The translations under genes were made by a program, and so were the position numbers. The notes under the pieces were generated by a model that made no database searches, was not told where the DNA came from, and saw nothing but the letters and a program-made list of their open reading frames with translations. DNA of 60,299 bases from Calothrix sp. CSU_2_0 (GTDB lineage Bacteria; Cyanobacteriota; Cyanobacteriia; Cyanobacteriales; Nostocaceae): positions 1 to 60,299 of the forward strand of contig JAAUPE010000024.1 of assembly GCA_012034595.1 (NCBI GenBank), written 5' to 3'. This document shows, piece after piece, positions 1 to 8,807 of the stretch (position 1 is the stretch's first letter; every line of letters begins with the position of its first letter).

Positions 1-755
1 CCCAAAGGTTCCCCATTAATGATTTTCTCAATGTTACCGGGATATTTCCCTTCAGTAATCACAGTGCGAACTCCCGCAGCTACAGCGATACGTGCTGCCG
101 ATATTTTCGTCACCATTCCCCCTGTTCCCCATTGCGAACCCTGGGAACCTGTTTGTACCTGCATTTTAGTCAGTTCTTTGATGCTACTAACTAAAGCGAT
201 GGGTTTAGCATCGGGAACCGATCGCGGATCGGCAGAATATAATCTATCTACGTCGGTCATTAAGAATAACCAGTTTGCTTCGACTAAACTAGCAACTAAA
301 GCTGAAAGCGTATCATTATCCCCAAATTTGAGTTCTTCAACAGCGACGGTATCGTTTTCGTTAACAATGGGGATGACACCGAGTTCTAGCAATTCCCTAA
401 AGGTATTGTAAACATTCAAATAGTGATTGCGCTGTACTAAGTCGCTACGGGTTAGCAAGACTTGAGCGATGGGTTGTTGGAGGGTTGTAAATAAGTCGTC
501 ATAAACACGCATTAATCTTCCCTGTCCAACTGCTGCAACTGCTTGTTTGAGGGCAATATTTTTTGGTCTTTCTGTTAACCCCAATCTCGCACAACCGACT
601 CCCACAGCACCAGAGGATACTAAAATTACCCGATGTCCCAACCGTCGCAGATGGGAAAGTGTTTCCGCAAGAGATGCGATCGCAGATAATGCCAGTAATC
701 CGCTTTCTGCTTGGGTAAGACTGGAAGTTCCAATTTTAACGACGATAGTCTGCAT
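1..755 (-). CDS. proB: Glutamate 5-kinase (ProB), C-terminus cut by window edge
   Basis: Catalyses ATP-dependent phosphorylation of glutamate, the first step of proline synthesis. The minus-strand frame opens with an ATG at 755 and stays open to the window edge, giving about 251 codons; the family is roughly 370 residues, so the C-terminus (including any PUA domain) lies outside. The N-terminus reads [14 protein letters not shown], the amino-acid-kinase phosphate-binding strand, followed by a VSSGAVGVG loop near residue 50 and an AVGQGRLM segment near 80, all typical of ProB. A heptamer repeat array lies directly upstream. The identification is firm; only the length is unknown. Confidence 0.93.
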   Translation of the reverse strand, partial: MQTIVVKIGTSSLTQAESGLLALSAIASLAETLSHLRRLGHRVILVSSGAVGVGCARLGLTERPKNIALKQAVAAVGQGRLMRVYDDLFTTLQQPIAQVLLTRSDLVQRNHYLNVYNTFRELLELGVIPIVNENDTVAVEELKFGDNDTLSALVASLVEANWLFLMTDVDRLYSADPRSVPDAKPIALVSSIKELTKMQVQTGSQGSQWGTGGMVTKISAARIAVAAGVRTVITEGKYPGNIEKIINGEPL

Positions 756-760
756 TAAAA

Positions 761-880
761 GGAGTTAGGAGTTAGGAGTTAGGAATCAGGAGTTAGGAAT
801 CAGGAGTTAGGAATCAGGAGTTAGGAATCAGGAGTTAGGAATCAGGAGTTAGGAATTAGGAATTAGGAGTTAGGAGTTAT
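761..880. repeat. Heptamer tandem array (GGAGTTA/GGAATCA type)
   Basis: About 17 tandem seven-base units, largely alternating GGAGTTA and GGAATCA so that the visible period is 14. It fills the space just upstream of proB. Heptanucleotide arrays of this kind (STRR sequences) are known from heterocystous cyanobacteria. Confidence 0.9.
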
Positions 881-954
881 GAATTCGGGATTTTAACCAC
901 AGATACTAACTTAAGATATTAACTTAACCATCCCTAAATCTTAACTATAAAACA

Positions 955-997
955 GTAAAGCGCCGCTTCCTCTATATAGTGAGGAATGACGCTTTAC
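955..997 (-). terminator. Hairpin downstream of the yqeG-type gene
   Basis: GTAAAGCG at 955-962 pairs with CGCTTTAC at 990-997. An inner TTCCTC/GAGGAA stem forms after a short internal loop. It lies downstream of the minus-strand gene ending at 1129 and is a likely transcription stop, although the trailing T-run is weak. Confidence 0.55.
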
Positions 998-1128
998 AAA
1001 ATTTATATTGATTTATTATCGTTAGGGTATTTAATTTGTCTACCCCATCTTATTAATTTTATAATCTCCGATTTTTGTTCATAACAAACAGTTTTTAATT
1101 ATTTCTTTAGATTTCATCTTTTAAACGT

Positions 1129-1680
1129 TTACGAATCTTTGTCAACTTTTGTAAACCTATGTTTTTTTGGCTTAATAGTCGCTCCCAAGACTTCGGAAAT
1201 CCAGACTTCAAAGTTACGAATAGGGTGCGATCGCATTGCCACATCAGTATGTACGATGGGTTCTACAAGAATTGTAAACATCTCTAAACGATTACCAGCT
1301 AGGACATCGGTAAATAATCTGTCACCTACCATCCCCACTTGATTCGCTGGTAAATCCATTTGTTCCAAAGCTGCACGAATTTTACGACGGGATGGTTTGG
1401 CTGCACCAAGGTAGTAAGGTAAATCGAGGGAACGGGCAATATTACCAATTCGAGCTTCGCTGATGTTGTTACTAACTAGCCACAGCGATACAACTTGACG
1501 CATTTCCTGAACCCAGTTTTGCAATTCGGATGAAGCATCTATTGCATTAAAAGGTACTAAAGTTTCGTCAACATCCAGCACCAATCCTTTGAGTTCATAT
1601 TGTTTGACAATATCGGGACTAAGATTCAAAATCGAGGATTCTAAAATTAAGTCAGGTTGTAAGAGTTCGTTCCAGTTCAT
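1129..1680 (-). CDS. YqeG-family HAD phosphatase (class IIIA)
   Basis: A 183-residue HAD-superfamily hydrolase of the YqeG type. Motif I is DVDETLV (residues 36-42, with both nucleophile-type aspartates). A WLVSNN segment serves as motif II near residue 70, a lysine lies in AKPSRRK near 95-100, and GDRLFTDVLAGN is motif IV near 119-130. The bacterial YqeG family and mitochondrial Gep4-type phosphatidylglycerophosphate phosphatases are related, so a lipid-phosphate substrate is possible but inferred. It lies between mltG and proB, with heptamer repeats on its upstream side. Length matches the family. Confidence 0.85.
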   Translation of the reverse strand: MNWNELLQPDLILESSILNLSPDIVKQYELKGLVLDVDETLVPFNAIDASSELQNWVQEMRQVVSLWLVSNNISEARIGNIARSLDLPYYLGAAKPSRRKIRAALEQMDLPANQVGMVGDRLFTDVLAGNRLEMFTILVEPIVHTDVAMRSHPIRNFEVWISEVLGATIKPKKHRFTKVDKDS

Positions 1681-1689
1681 CTTTAAATA

Positions 1690-1813
1690 ATTAGGAATTA
1701 GGAATTAGGAATTAGGAATTAGGAGTTAAGAATTAGGAATTACGAATTAGGAATTGGAAATAAAAAACATAAATCATTTATAACTCATAACTTCTAACTC
1801 CTAACTCCTAACT
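1690..1813. repeat. Heptamer tandem arrays between yqeG-type gene and mltG
   Basis: Units of TTAGGAA or TTAGGAG run from about 1690 to 1758, and a second block of CTAACTC or CTAACTT units runs from about 1786 to 1813. The second block is the reverse-complement type of the first, so the pair could fold into a long imperfect hairpin. STRR type. Confidence 0.8.
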
Positions 1814-1816
1814 CTA

Positions 1817-2887
1817 TTATTTTTGCCTTTCCTGACGGATTTTTACAACTGCTGCTTCATGTTCTTGAAGAGTGCGACTGAAAACATGCGTACCATCATA
1901 CCGAGCAACGAAGTATAAATATTCTGTACTTTCTGGATTCAATACTGCCTTTAAACTTGCCAATCCTGGTGCTGCGATAGGTGTAGGTGGTAATCCTGGA
2001 GTTGCATAGGTATTATAAGGTGATGCTTTTCTTACCTGTGCAAATGTTAGAGGTTTGTCGGGAGTTTGACGAATCCCAAAAGCATATTCAACAGTCGGAT
2101 CGCTTTCTAACTTCATCCCTTTTTTTAATCTAGAGACAAATACACCTGCAATGCGGGGACGTTCTTTTTGGACAACGGCTTCTTTTTCCACAATGCTAGC
2201 AAGTGTCACCCATTGTTTGAGGGAAAATTTAGGTTGATTTGCTTCTTGGTTTTGATGTTTTCGATATACAGGTAATGCTGTTTTCTCGAAACGTTCTAAC
2301 ATTAACTGCACAATATCTTGCGGAGTAATACTTTCTTTAGGTACTTGATATGTTTCTGGGAATAAAAAACCTTCAAGAAAAGGAATATCAGCAGGCAACC
2401 AAGGATATTTTTGGCGATCGATTTGGCTGGCAGCATTGAGAAAAGCTTGAGCAGAAAACCAGGCTTTTTCTTTTTGAAAATAATCTGCCATTTGTCGTAA
2501 AGACCAACCTTCGGGAATAGTAAAACTAATTTGTATTACTTTACCATCCCAAATCGTTTGGGCGATTTCATTTAAAGGCTGATTCGCAGACAGTTTGTAT
2601 GTACCAGCTTGAAAACCACCATTTGATTTTTGCCAAGAAAAATATCTCGCAAGTAAATTCCAAGCAATTTTTGAACGAATTAATCCTGCTTGTTCTAATT
2701 TAGTACCGATTTGCTGTGTCGCTGTACCAGGAGGAATTTGGATTTGTTGGGGTTTTGCTGCATTTACTTGCACTGGAGAAATAGCCCAATTCCACCATAA
2801 CCATCCAGAAGCTCCAAAAATTGCCAAGAATAAAGGCAGCAAGCTAAATAAAAATAACTGCTGCCAACCTTTTTGTTGACGATTCAT
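1817..2887 (-). CDS. mltG: Endolytic murein transglycosylase MltG
   Basis: A membrane-anchored lytic transglycosylase that cleaves nascent glycan strands in the periplasm. The 356-residue product has one transmembrane helix at about residues 12-33, then a LysM-like region and the YceG catalytic domain. The catalytic-glutamate motif SIVEKE is at 231-236, followed by LESDPTVEYAFG from about 260 and PYNTY near 290, all signature MltG sequence. It starts with ATG and has normal family length. It sits between the yqeG-type gene and the DUF3727 gene on the same strand, separated by repeat-rich gaps. Confidence 0.93.
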   Translation of the reverse strand: MNRQQKGWQQLFLFSLLPLFLAIFGASGWLWWNWAISPVQVNAAKPQQIQIPPGTATQQIGTKLEQAGLIRSKIAWNLLARYFSWQKSNGGFQAGTYKLSANQPLNEIAQTIWDGKVIQISFTIPEGWSLRQMADYFQKEKAWFSAQAFLNAASQIDRQKYPWLPADIPFLEGFLFPETYQVPKESITPQDIVQLMLERFEKTALPVYRKHQNQEANQPKFSLKQWVTLASIVEKEAVVQKERPRIAGVFVSRLKKGMKLESDPTVEYAFGIRQTPDKPLTFAQVRKASPYNTYATPGLPPTPIAAPGLASLKAVLNPESTEYLYFVARYDGTHVFSRTLQEHEAAVVKIRQERQK

Positions 2888-3117
2888 GAAATAGTAATTG
2901 GGTATTGGTTAATCGTTAATAGATATTGGTTAATCGTTATTAGTTAATGGTTATTTCCTGATAGAGGGTGTTTAATCAAAACTTCAGAGGGCTAGATAGA
3001 TAGAAGTTATCGTTAAAAGTTAATTATTAACTCGTACTATTAACTACCAATCAATAACCACTAATGAACAAATAACTATTTAACTATTAACTCCTAATTA
3101 TCAACTCCTAACTATTA

Positions 3118-3699
3118 TTATTCCACTTCGTTAAACAATTGTTCTTCTAAAAGTGGTTGGACTTTGCGGAACTCTTCAGGGGAAAGAAGTTCTGGTTGAC
3201 CAGTTTTGGTAAACCGTGCAAAAAATAATAAAGGGTCAAGGGGCGTGTAAATTGCGTATTCTTGTTCTTCGTGATAGAAAGTGGCAAGCAATTGCAATTG
3301 TTCGGGTTCTAAATCTGCGTCTTCGTCTTCAATTTCTAAAGTGAAGAGTTCTGATTCTTCTACGGGTGGTAATTCTCCTCCCACCGTGAGAGCGTATGCA
3401 GTATTTTTGAGGTTCAAATTCTGTTCCGAGAGTACAGCTTGTGCCGTCGGAAAAATCTCTTCGACGATCGCATCATCTTCTACCAAGATAGCTTCTTCTT
3501 CCTCATCGTCGCCTTGCCAAGCAAAGATTTCCACTGGAGAATCTACAGGAAGAAGTAGAACGTACTCTTGCCCTTCCACCGAAAGCGAATGCTCGACATA
3601 ACATTCAAGCGATCGCCCTTGTTCATCTGTTAACGTGATGGAACCAGCTTGAGCTTTATCATTGTCTTCGGGAAGTTGTGAGGAATACATAGCCGACAT
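3118..3699 (-). CDS. DUF3727 (DUF1292-like) acidic protein
   Basis: A 193-residue, strongly acidic protein of a cyanobacterial and plastid family with no established function. Two similar beta-rich modules can be seen, about residues 18-70 (ITLTDEQGRSLECYVEH) and about 95-180 (YALTVGGE through FTKTGQPELLSPEEF), linked by a run of Asp/Glu. No signal peptide or membrane segment. It precedes ruvX on the same strand. I recognise the family from the overall pattern and the neighbourhood; the biochemical role is unknown. Confidence 0.75.
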   Translation of the reverse strand: MSAMYSSQLPEDNDKAQAGSITLTDEQGRSLECYVEHSLSVEGQEYVLLLPVDSPVEIFAWQGDDEEEEAILVEDDAIVEEIFPTAQAVLSEQNLNLKNTAYALTVGGELPPVEESELFTLEIEDEDADLEPEQLQLLATFYHEEQEYAIYTPLDPLLFFARFTKTGQPELLSPEEFRKVQPLLEEQLFNEVE

Positions 3700-3840
3700 A
3701 TACGAGTATATTAACTACCAGCAACTGCAAAAACTGCTTAACTGTTTTATTAACAGGCAATCTCAATTAAATCGAAGTCTAGCTGGCTATTAAACTTCAG
3801 AATATCATGCCGAGTCGGTTGGTGGTTGCTTATTGTAAAT

Positions 3841-3876
3841 TTGGGGATTGGGGATTGGGGATTGGACACTGGGAAT
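3841..3876. repeat. Short GGGGATT heptamer array
   Basis: Four to five units of GGGGATT and variants just past the ruvX stop codon. It is the same family as the arrays at 28218 and 60272. Confidence 0.8.
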
Positions 3877-3895
3877 TGAAAATTACCTATTGTCC

Positions 3896-4444
3896 CTACT
3901 TGTTAACCCTTCTGGTGTCAAGCCATTGTTGTAAAATTAATGCTGCGGCTTTGCGATCGATTAATCCTTTATGGCGCGATGGAGAGCGATTCTCGCTAAT
4001 TAGCATTTGTTCGGCTTGATATGAAGTCAAGCGCTCATCCATATATTCAATCGGCAATTTGAGAATTTTGGCGATGCGATTTGCAAATTTTTGGACATGT
4101 TTGGCTTGGAAACCCAATGAACCATCCATATTGTAAGGCAAACCCACCACTAAAACGCTGACTTCGCGTTGGTTTATCAATTGACGTAATTGCTCGACAT
4201 CCTCCTCAAATCGAGTGCGTTGAATTGTAGTTATGCCACTGGCGATTAATCCAGTGCGATCGCATCCAGCTACCCCAATCCGCTTGCTGCCAACATCCAA
4301 ACCTAAGGCAGAAATGTATTTAGACTGGGGAATGGAATCTGGGATTGGAGATTGGGAAATTAAACTATCATTGGCTTTTTCAGCTTTTTGATTTTCGATG
4401 TCCAATGCCCCATACCCTATGCCCATTTCCCCTTTTTTGCCCAC
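3896..4444 (-). CDS. ruvX: RuvX/YqgF Holliday-junction resolvase-like protein
   Basis: An RNase H-fold nuclease family (pre-16S rRNA maturation and Holliday-junction resolution have both been assigned to it). Visible motifs are GLDVGSKRIGVAGCD with the first catalytic Asp, VVGLPYNMDGS, DERLTSYQAEQ with the Glu, and DRKAAALILQQWL with the last Asp. I place the start at the GTG at 4444, because an AAGGA sits eight bases upstream and the codon lies one base after the stop of the upstream GNAT gene; a GTG at 4474 and an ATG at 4426 are alternatives. In every case about 40-50 residues of low-complexity sequence precede the usual N-terminus, and part of them derives from GGGATTG-type repeats at 4335-4362. 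Confidence 0.88.
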   Translation of the reverse strand: MGKKGEMGIGYGALDIENQKAEKANDSLISQSPIPDSIPQSKYISALGLDVGSKRIGVAGCDRTGLIASGITTIQRTRFEEDVEQLRQLINQREVSVLVVGLPYNMDGSLGFQAKHVQKFANRIAKILKLPIEYMDERLTSYQAEQMLISENRSPSRHKGLIDRKAAALILQQWLDTRRVNK

Positions 4445-4445
4445 C

Positions 4446-5717
4446 TTATTTGTCCTTATCGGCATCGGATTCACATTGACCTGATGATTCTACGCTACCG
4501 TTATTTGTGAAAAATGCTACAGAATCTTTAGAAGTATTATTTTTGGCGTTCTTTTTGACGATTCTGTCGGTTTGTGAATGCTTGTCTTGTTGACCCCAAG
4601 ACATTCCCCCAGGTATGGGTTTACGTGCTGGTTGCAGCCCTTGAAGGACTTCCGGTAGTTGAATTCCTTCTAAGGAAACAAACTTCGATTCACGGACTTT
4701 GTGCCACACCGAACGGGACATAATCAAAGTATGCTCGACGCGACTAGCTCCAATCCGCTCCAAATATTCTTCTCCTTCAGGTAAATAATCGGCTGAAGCC
4801 AAATGTAAACCTTGTTGGGGAAAATCTTGGGCAATGCGGGCTAACTGGGACAACAATTCTGGATACAACCAAGTGTAAGCTGGATGCACCGTCAATGTCG
4901 CCACATGAGGTTCTTGCCCTTTCCTGTCTAATTTAATTTGAAAGTAGCCGATCGCAGCTTTGCGCTGTGGTTCAAATACATAACCACTGACAATCTCGGT
5001 TTTATTTCGCCACTGCTTTACCGCATCGGCTAAACCTTCCAACAAACCCGTTTTAAAGTCGCAGGTTTGGCGATCGAATACTTGCCGCACTAAGGGAGGC
5101 ATGGACGCTGTATCTAATTGATACAACAATTGTGCATCAGCATTACTTACAGGCAATAAATTTGGTAAATCTGGCTCTGACTGTGCCAAATCCGCCAATA
5201 ATTGCGGGTTGATTTCCCAATAAGTAATTTCTGCCAGTTTTTGGAAGCCGTTGCGACGGTATAAAGCTAACGCATCAGCATCGTTAATATTGACTTCGAG
5301 TATCCAAGTTCGTGCTTCCAAGATTGACTCAAAGCAATAACGTAGTAACTGCGAACCAATTCCCAAGCGATCGCTACCACGTTCGAGTAATACTTTATCA
5401 ACACGCCAAGTACTACCCGTGCGATTGAAAGGCGAAACTTGAACCATCCCCAGTAGTATGCGTCCTTGTTCGGCGACATAGCCACAAAAGCGATATTTTA
5501 GGGGATTGGGGAACCAACTCAAAAATTTCAGTAGTCCATACCAGCGTCGCAGCCATTGCATCTGCTTGATACCATCACTCTCTCCCTTTGGAGTGAGGGC
5601 TGCGAATGATTCGTTTGTTAAGCGTTCAATACCGTCTAAATCGCGATACTGTACTGGTCGGATGACCACGCCAAGGTTTTGAGATAATAATGAATTCATT
5701 TTCATTCGAGCCGCCAT
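4446..5717 (-). CDS. GNAT-family N-acetyltransferase, two-part
   Basis: A 423-residue protein with an N-terminal GNAT domain (about residues 15-170). The acetyl-CoA pyrophosphate-binding segment is DRLGIGSQLL at 116-125, followed by WILEVNINDADALALYRRNGFQKLAE, the usual end of the fold. The second half (about 190-350) looks like a further, more diverged GNAT module. The last 80 residues are polar and probably disordered. Substrate unknown. The start is uncertain among three closely spaced Met codons at 5717, 5705 and 5699. It appears translationally coupled to ruvX downstream. Confidence 0.78.
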   Translation of the reverse strand: MAARMKMNSLLSQNLGVVIRPVQYRDLDGIERLTNESFAALTPKGESDGIKQMQWLRRWYGLLKFLSWFPNPLKYRFCGYVAEQGRILLGMVQVSPFNRTGSTWRVDKVLLERGSDRLGIGSQLLRYCFESILEARTWILEVNINDADALALYRRNGFQKLAEITYWEINPQLLADLAQSEPDLPNLLPVSNADAQLLYQLDTASMPPLVRQVFDRQTCDFKTGLLEGLADAVKQWRNKTEIVSGYVFEPQRKAAIGYFQIKLDRKGQEPHVATLTVHPAYTWLYPELLSQLARIAQDFPQQGLHLASADYLPEGEEYLERIGASRVEHTLIMSRSVWHKVRESKFVSLEGIQLPEVLQGLQPARKPIPGGMSWGQQDKHSQTDRIVKKNAKNNTSKDSVAFFTNNGSVESSGQCESDADKDK

Positions 5718-5907
5718 TCAGCTATTAGGGGACAGAGAACAGTGGACAGTGCTGGACTAATTTTAACGGTTGCGATCGCGATACTCTTCCGGTCGCTTTT
5801 CTTATATTAATGGTCAGTAATGGCAACCAGGATATTGTATCGGAGCCATAGGGATGATTTAGATAACTAATTTGATAACTAAGTTTAATGCTTGAAAGAG
5901 TGAAAAA

Positions 5908-5953
5908 GCAGACCTTGTGGCAACAAATTTAATGTTGACCCCATCAGGTCTGC
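5908..5953 (-). terminator. Rho-independent terminator of the 68-residue gene
   Basis: GCAGACCT at 5908-5915 pairs with AGGTCTGC at 5946-5953, with a nested CAACA/TGTTG stem in the loop. On the minus strand the hairpin is followed by TTTTT. It lies 40 bases downstream of the small gene at 5995-6201. The rest of the 5718-5994 gap is AT-rich with one HIP1 site and no further gene. Confidence 0.75.
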
Positions 5954-5994
5954 CCCTATTGTATTTTAAATTTAGTTAAATTTTATATCTATAT

Positions 5995-6201
5995 TTATAT
6001 AACTTGCCGAGATATCTGCTTTTCAAATGTTGCTTGTGTTTCGTGCAACAATTCCTCGCGGCTATCTTGGCTTTTGGGTTTGAAGGATGGAACTAGATTG
6101 CGGGCTTGTAGGGTCATATGGAACTGCAAATGGGCTACATAGTCGCTGAAGTCTTCTTGTACCGCATCTTTGCCCTTGTGGAAATTAGATTCCGTCGCCA
6201 C
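5995..6201 (-). CDS. Small conserved-looking protein of unknown function (68 aa)
   Basis: Reads MATESNFHKGKDAVQEDF and continues as a soluble, charged, mainly helical protein with no membrane segment or Cys motif. I do not recognise the family. Reality is supported by an AAGGAG ribosome-binding site a few bases upstream, an ATG start and a dedicated terminator hairpin downstream. It is isolated: the hydrolase gene upstream ends 246 bases away and the gap carries a palindromic repeat. It may be a monocistronic, well expressed small protein. Confidence 0.7.
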   Translation of the reverse strand: MATESNFHKGKDAVQEDFSDYVAHLQFHMTLQARNLVPSFKPKSQDSREELLHETQATFEKQISRQVI

Positions 6202-6306
6202 TGTGTTCTCCTTGGTTAATTAATCTTGAGATGTTGATTAACATTACCAAAACTTATCACGTTGCTTTAGTTTTGTTCTGATTTCGCAATGAACTTTAAC
6301 CAATAG

Positions 6307-6388
6307 ACATCTCCGAAAATTAATTATGGGTTTCCCAGAATCCTTGTAGAGACTTAGCAATGCTACGTCTCTACGTCTTTTCCGGAGA
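6307..6388. repeat. Nested palindromic element
   Basis: An outer inverted repeat (ATCTCCG near 6309-6315, CGGAGAT near 6382-6388) encloses a hairpin made by GTAGAGAC at 6346-6353 and GTCTCTAC at 6367-6374. The inner stem resembles the AGAGACGCGA stem at 35551. It has a small dispersed-repeat character with no coding potential. Confidence 0.6.
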
Positions 6389-6447
6389 TATCTAATGGGA
6401 TGTTGACCCACTGAGTGCAAGCAAACGTATCCAAAATCCAAAATCGA

Positions 6448-7347
6448 TTAAGTGGTTTGCTCGTTAATCCAATCTTTTAAAATCGGATTAACAATCTCCG
6501 GTGCTTCATCCTGGGGACAATGACCAACACCTTCGAGGGGGATAAACTTCAAAACTTGGGGATACTCAGCAAATTCTCGACCTAATTCGATCGGTTCCCA
6601 AGGGTCTGCTGCACCCCAGAGTATAATTGTCGAACAAGGTAACTTGGGAAATAAATCTTCAGGTAAAGGACCGCTCGAATAAGCTGTAAATGCTAAAAAT
6701 ACAGCAACAGCCCCAACATCCGTAGCTGGAGCCATCAAAATATCAACTAATTCGTCGGTAACAGCCTCATGATTCGCGTAAGCTTGCAATAAAATCTTGC
6801 GTACTGTCTTCGGTTTAGCAATTTGCTTAAAAAAGAAATTTCCCACAGATGGAATAGCTAATATCTTTTGTAATAATGGCGCACCTGAGCGACGATACCA
6901 AGGTAAAGTTGCTCGTTTGCGATCGTGCAACAACCGTAGCGAACAATTCAATAAAGCAATTCCACGGGAAATATCTGGATTATCTACAGCCGCTTGCATT
7001 GCGACAATACAACCGATCGAATTCCCCACCAAAAAAACAGGTTCCCCGATGACTTCGCGACAAAAATCAGCTATTTGTTGTCCCCAAGTATCGAACGTAT
7101 AAGCCATTTCATCATTTGGTTTTGGCTTGGCAGAACCACCAAACCCAATCAAATCGATCGCAAAAACACGATTATTTTCTGCCAGTGCGGGAATATTTTT
7201 TCGCCAATGCCACCAAGATGCACCAAAACCATGTATAAAAATAACCGCAGGTCCAGTGCTACCTTGAGTTTGATAGCAAATGGGAAAACCTCGCCAAATC
7301 CAGGTTTGACATGAGGAAAGTGTTGGAGTTGAGGCAGATACGGTCAT
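6448..7347 (-). CDS. Alpha/beta-fold hydrolase
   Basis: A 299-residue hydrolase of the class that includes chlorophyll dephytylase and pheophytinase-like enzymes of phototrophs. An HGFGASWWHW oxyanion loop begins at residue 39. The nucleophile elbow is GNSIGC with Ser110, the acid is probably Asp248 in WGAADPWEP and the base His276 in GVGHCPQDEAPE. No signal peptide, so cytoplasmic or membrane-associated. A role in cleaving phytyl or other isoprenoid esters is inference from general resemblance only. It stands alone on the minus strand. Confidence 0.85.
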   Translation of the reverse strand: MTVSASTPTLSSCQTWIWRGFPICYQTQGSTGPAVIFIHGFGASWWHWRKNIPALAENNRVFAIDLIGFGGSAKPKPNDEMAYTFDTWGQQIADFCREVIGEPVFLVGNSIGCIVAMQAAVDNPDISRGIALLNCSLRLLHDRKRATLPWYRRSGAPLLQKILAIPSVGNFFFKQIAKPKTVRKILLQAYANHEAVTDELVDILMAPATDVGAVAVFLAFTAYSSGPLPEDLFPKLPCSTIILWGAADPWEPIELGREFAEYPQVLKFIPLEGVGHCPQDEAPEIVNPILKDWINEQTT

Positions 7348-7458
7348 GATTGATGAATTACTAATACAGGTATATAAGTTTTAATTTATATCAATAACTG
7401 TTTGCACTACGTCCTTGAGATTAAGCTTCGCGATCGCTTCTCTAAGACTCCAGCCGAC

Positions 7459-8553
7459 TCAATCATCATCGCGATCGCGATATAAATTCTGCAATTCTTG
7501 TAACTGGGTTCTGCGAGACTTTTGCCGATATTTTTTCGTTTCCAGCTTGGGTTCGTACCCACTTTTGCCTTTGCCCTTAGTTTTTAACTTCATTGTCGAT
7601 TCTGGGTCAGCTTGGTGATGAAGTTGAGTTTGCCGAATAATGGCTTCCTCCAAAAATAGCAAATAATGCTCGTAACGTTCCCAATTTCCCCTGACCACAC
7701 AATCAGGCTCATCTCGATGCGAACAATCACCAAACCGACAATTAGCATTAGCTAACCTTTGTCTTGCTTCCGGGAAATAATAAGCCAAATCTTCGGGATG
7801 ACAATCTAAATCGGGTTGATTGAAACCCGGAGTATCCGCAAGCAAACCAGCACTGGGTAATTCAAATAACTGCACGTGACGGGTAGTATGACGACCTCTA
7901 GCCAACTTCCCCGATACTTCATTTACACGTAAATTTGCGCCCGGAATCAATGTATTAATTAAACTTGATTTCCCAACGCCCGAAGCACCCGCCAATACTG
8001 TAATTTTATCTTTTAGCTGACTGTAGATAAAATCGATATTTATATTTTTATAAGTACTGATAAAAAGAGGCTGATAACCCCAACCAGATAGACGCTGCTT
8101 AATTTCATCCCGTTCAACCGTAGAAATTAAATCGCATTTATTTAGACACAAAACCACATCCAAACCTGTAGACTCAGCCTTAAGCAAAAAACGGCTGAGT
8201 TGATAAGGCTCCAAAGGTGGATCGGCAACAGCAAACACCAAGAGAATTTGATTTACATTTGCGATCGCAGGACGGTCTAATTCGCTGTGACGTGGAATTA
8301 CTTCGGAAATAGCACCCCTTCCCCCAGCCCAATCGGCTTCGTCAACAATAACGCGATCGCCTACCATTACCTGTTGACCGATTTTCTTTAATCGAGTTCT
8401 GCGGGTACAAAGGAGCATGGGGGAAGCAAGAGATAAAAATTTTCCCTTGTCCCGATCTGCTTCTACATCAAGGTGAACTTGATAAAAATTCGCCTGTACG
8501 GCAACAACCGTACCAAACAACTGTCCGTTAGCAACGAAATCTTCTGTTTCCAT
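7459..8553 (-). CDS. rsgA: Small ribosomal subunit biogenesis GTPase RsgA
   Basis: A circularly permuted GTPase that helps late 30S maturation. After an OB-fold domain (to about residue 95) come NKCD (138-141, G4), GASGVGKSS (189-197, G1) and DTPG (240-243, G3), in the permuted order expected for RsgA. A zinc site of Cys272, Cys277, His279 and Cys285 follows. The C-terminus is basic. Its ATG shares one base with the tusA stop codon (TAATG at 8551-8555), so translation of the two is probably coupled. Length 364 is normal for cyanobacteria. Confidence 0.95.
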   Translation of the reverse strand: METEDFVANGQLFGTVVAVQANFYQVHLDVEADRDKGKFLSLASPMLLCTRRTRLKKIGQQVMVGDRVIVDEADWAGGRGAISEVIPRHSELDRPAIANVNQILLVFAVADPPLEPYQLSRFLLKAESTGLDVVLCLNKCDLISTVERDEIKQRLSGWGYQPLFISTYKNINIDFIYSQLKDKITVLAGASGVGKSSLINTLIPGANLRVNEVSGKLARGRHTTRHVQLFELPSAGLLADTPGFNQPDLDCHPEDLAYYFPEARQRLANANCRFGDCSHRDEPDCVVRGNWERYEHYLLFLEEAIIRQTQLHHQADPESTMKLKTKGKGKSGYEPKLETKKYRQKSRRTQLQELQNLYRDRDDD

Positions 8554-8807
8554 TAGGCACTAACCGGACGACGAACCAATAACGAAAAATAGTCGGAACA
8601 GTCAGTAATCTGTTCGACTTTGTAACCAGCCATTGTTAAACTGTCGGGAACCTGCTCAATTGGTTCACCAGGGTCAAGCCAAACTTCTAGCAAACTGCCA
8701 TTCGTCATTTTCTCCAAGTATAATTTCGTTCGCACAAAATTAATCGGACAGGGAGTACCGCGTAAATCCAATTGAGCATCGGGAGATAAAAAGGGAGATA
8801 CACTCAT
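8553..8807 (-). CDS. TusA-family sulfur carrier protein
   Basis: An 84-residue TusA/SirA-fold protein. The conserved [15 protein letters not shown] element is at residues 14-28, with the sulfur-carrying cysteine at residue 20. The usual CPxP has Asn in place of the second Pro. Its ATG overlaps the dnaJ stop by four bases and its stop overlaps the rsgA start by one, so the three genes form a tight translational unit. The family carries persulfide sulfur for tRNA or cofactor modification; which pathway applies here is not shown by the sequence. Confidence 0.88.
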   Translation of the reverse strand: MSVSPFLSPDAQLDLRGTPCPINFVRTKLYLEKMTNGSLLEVWLDPGEPIEQVPDSLTMAGYKVEQITDCSDYFSLLVRRPVSA

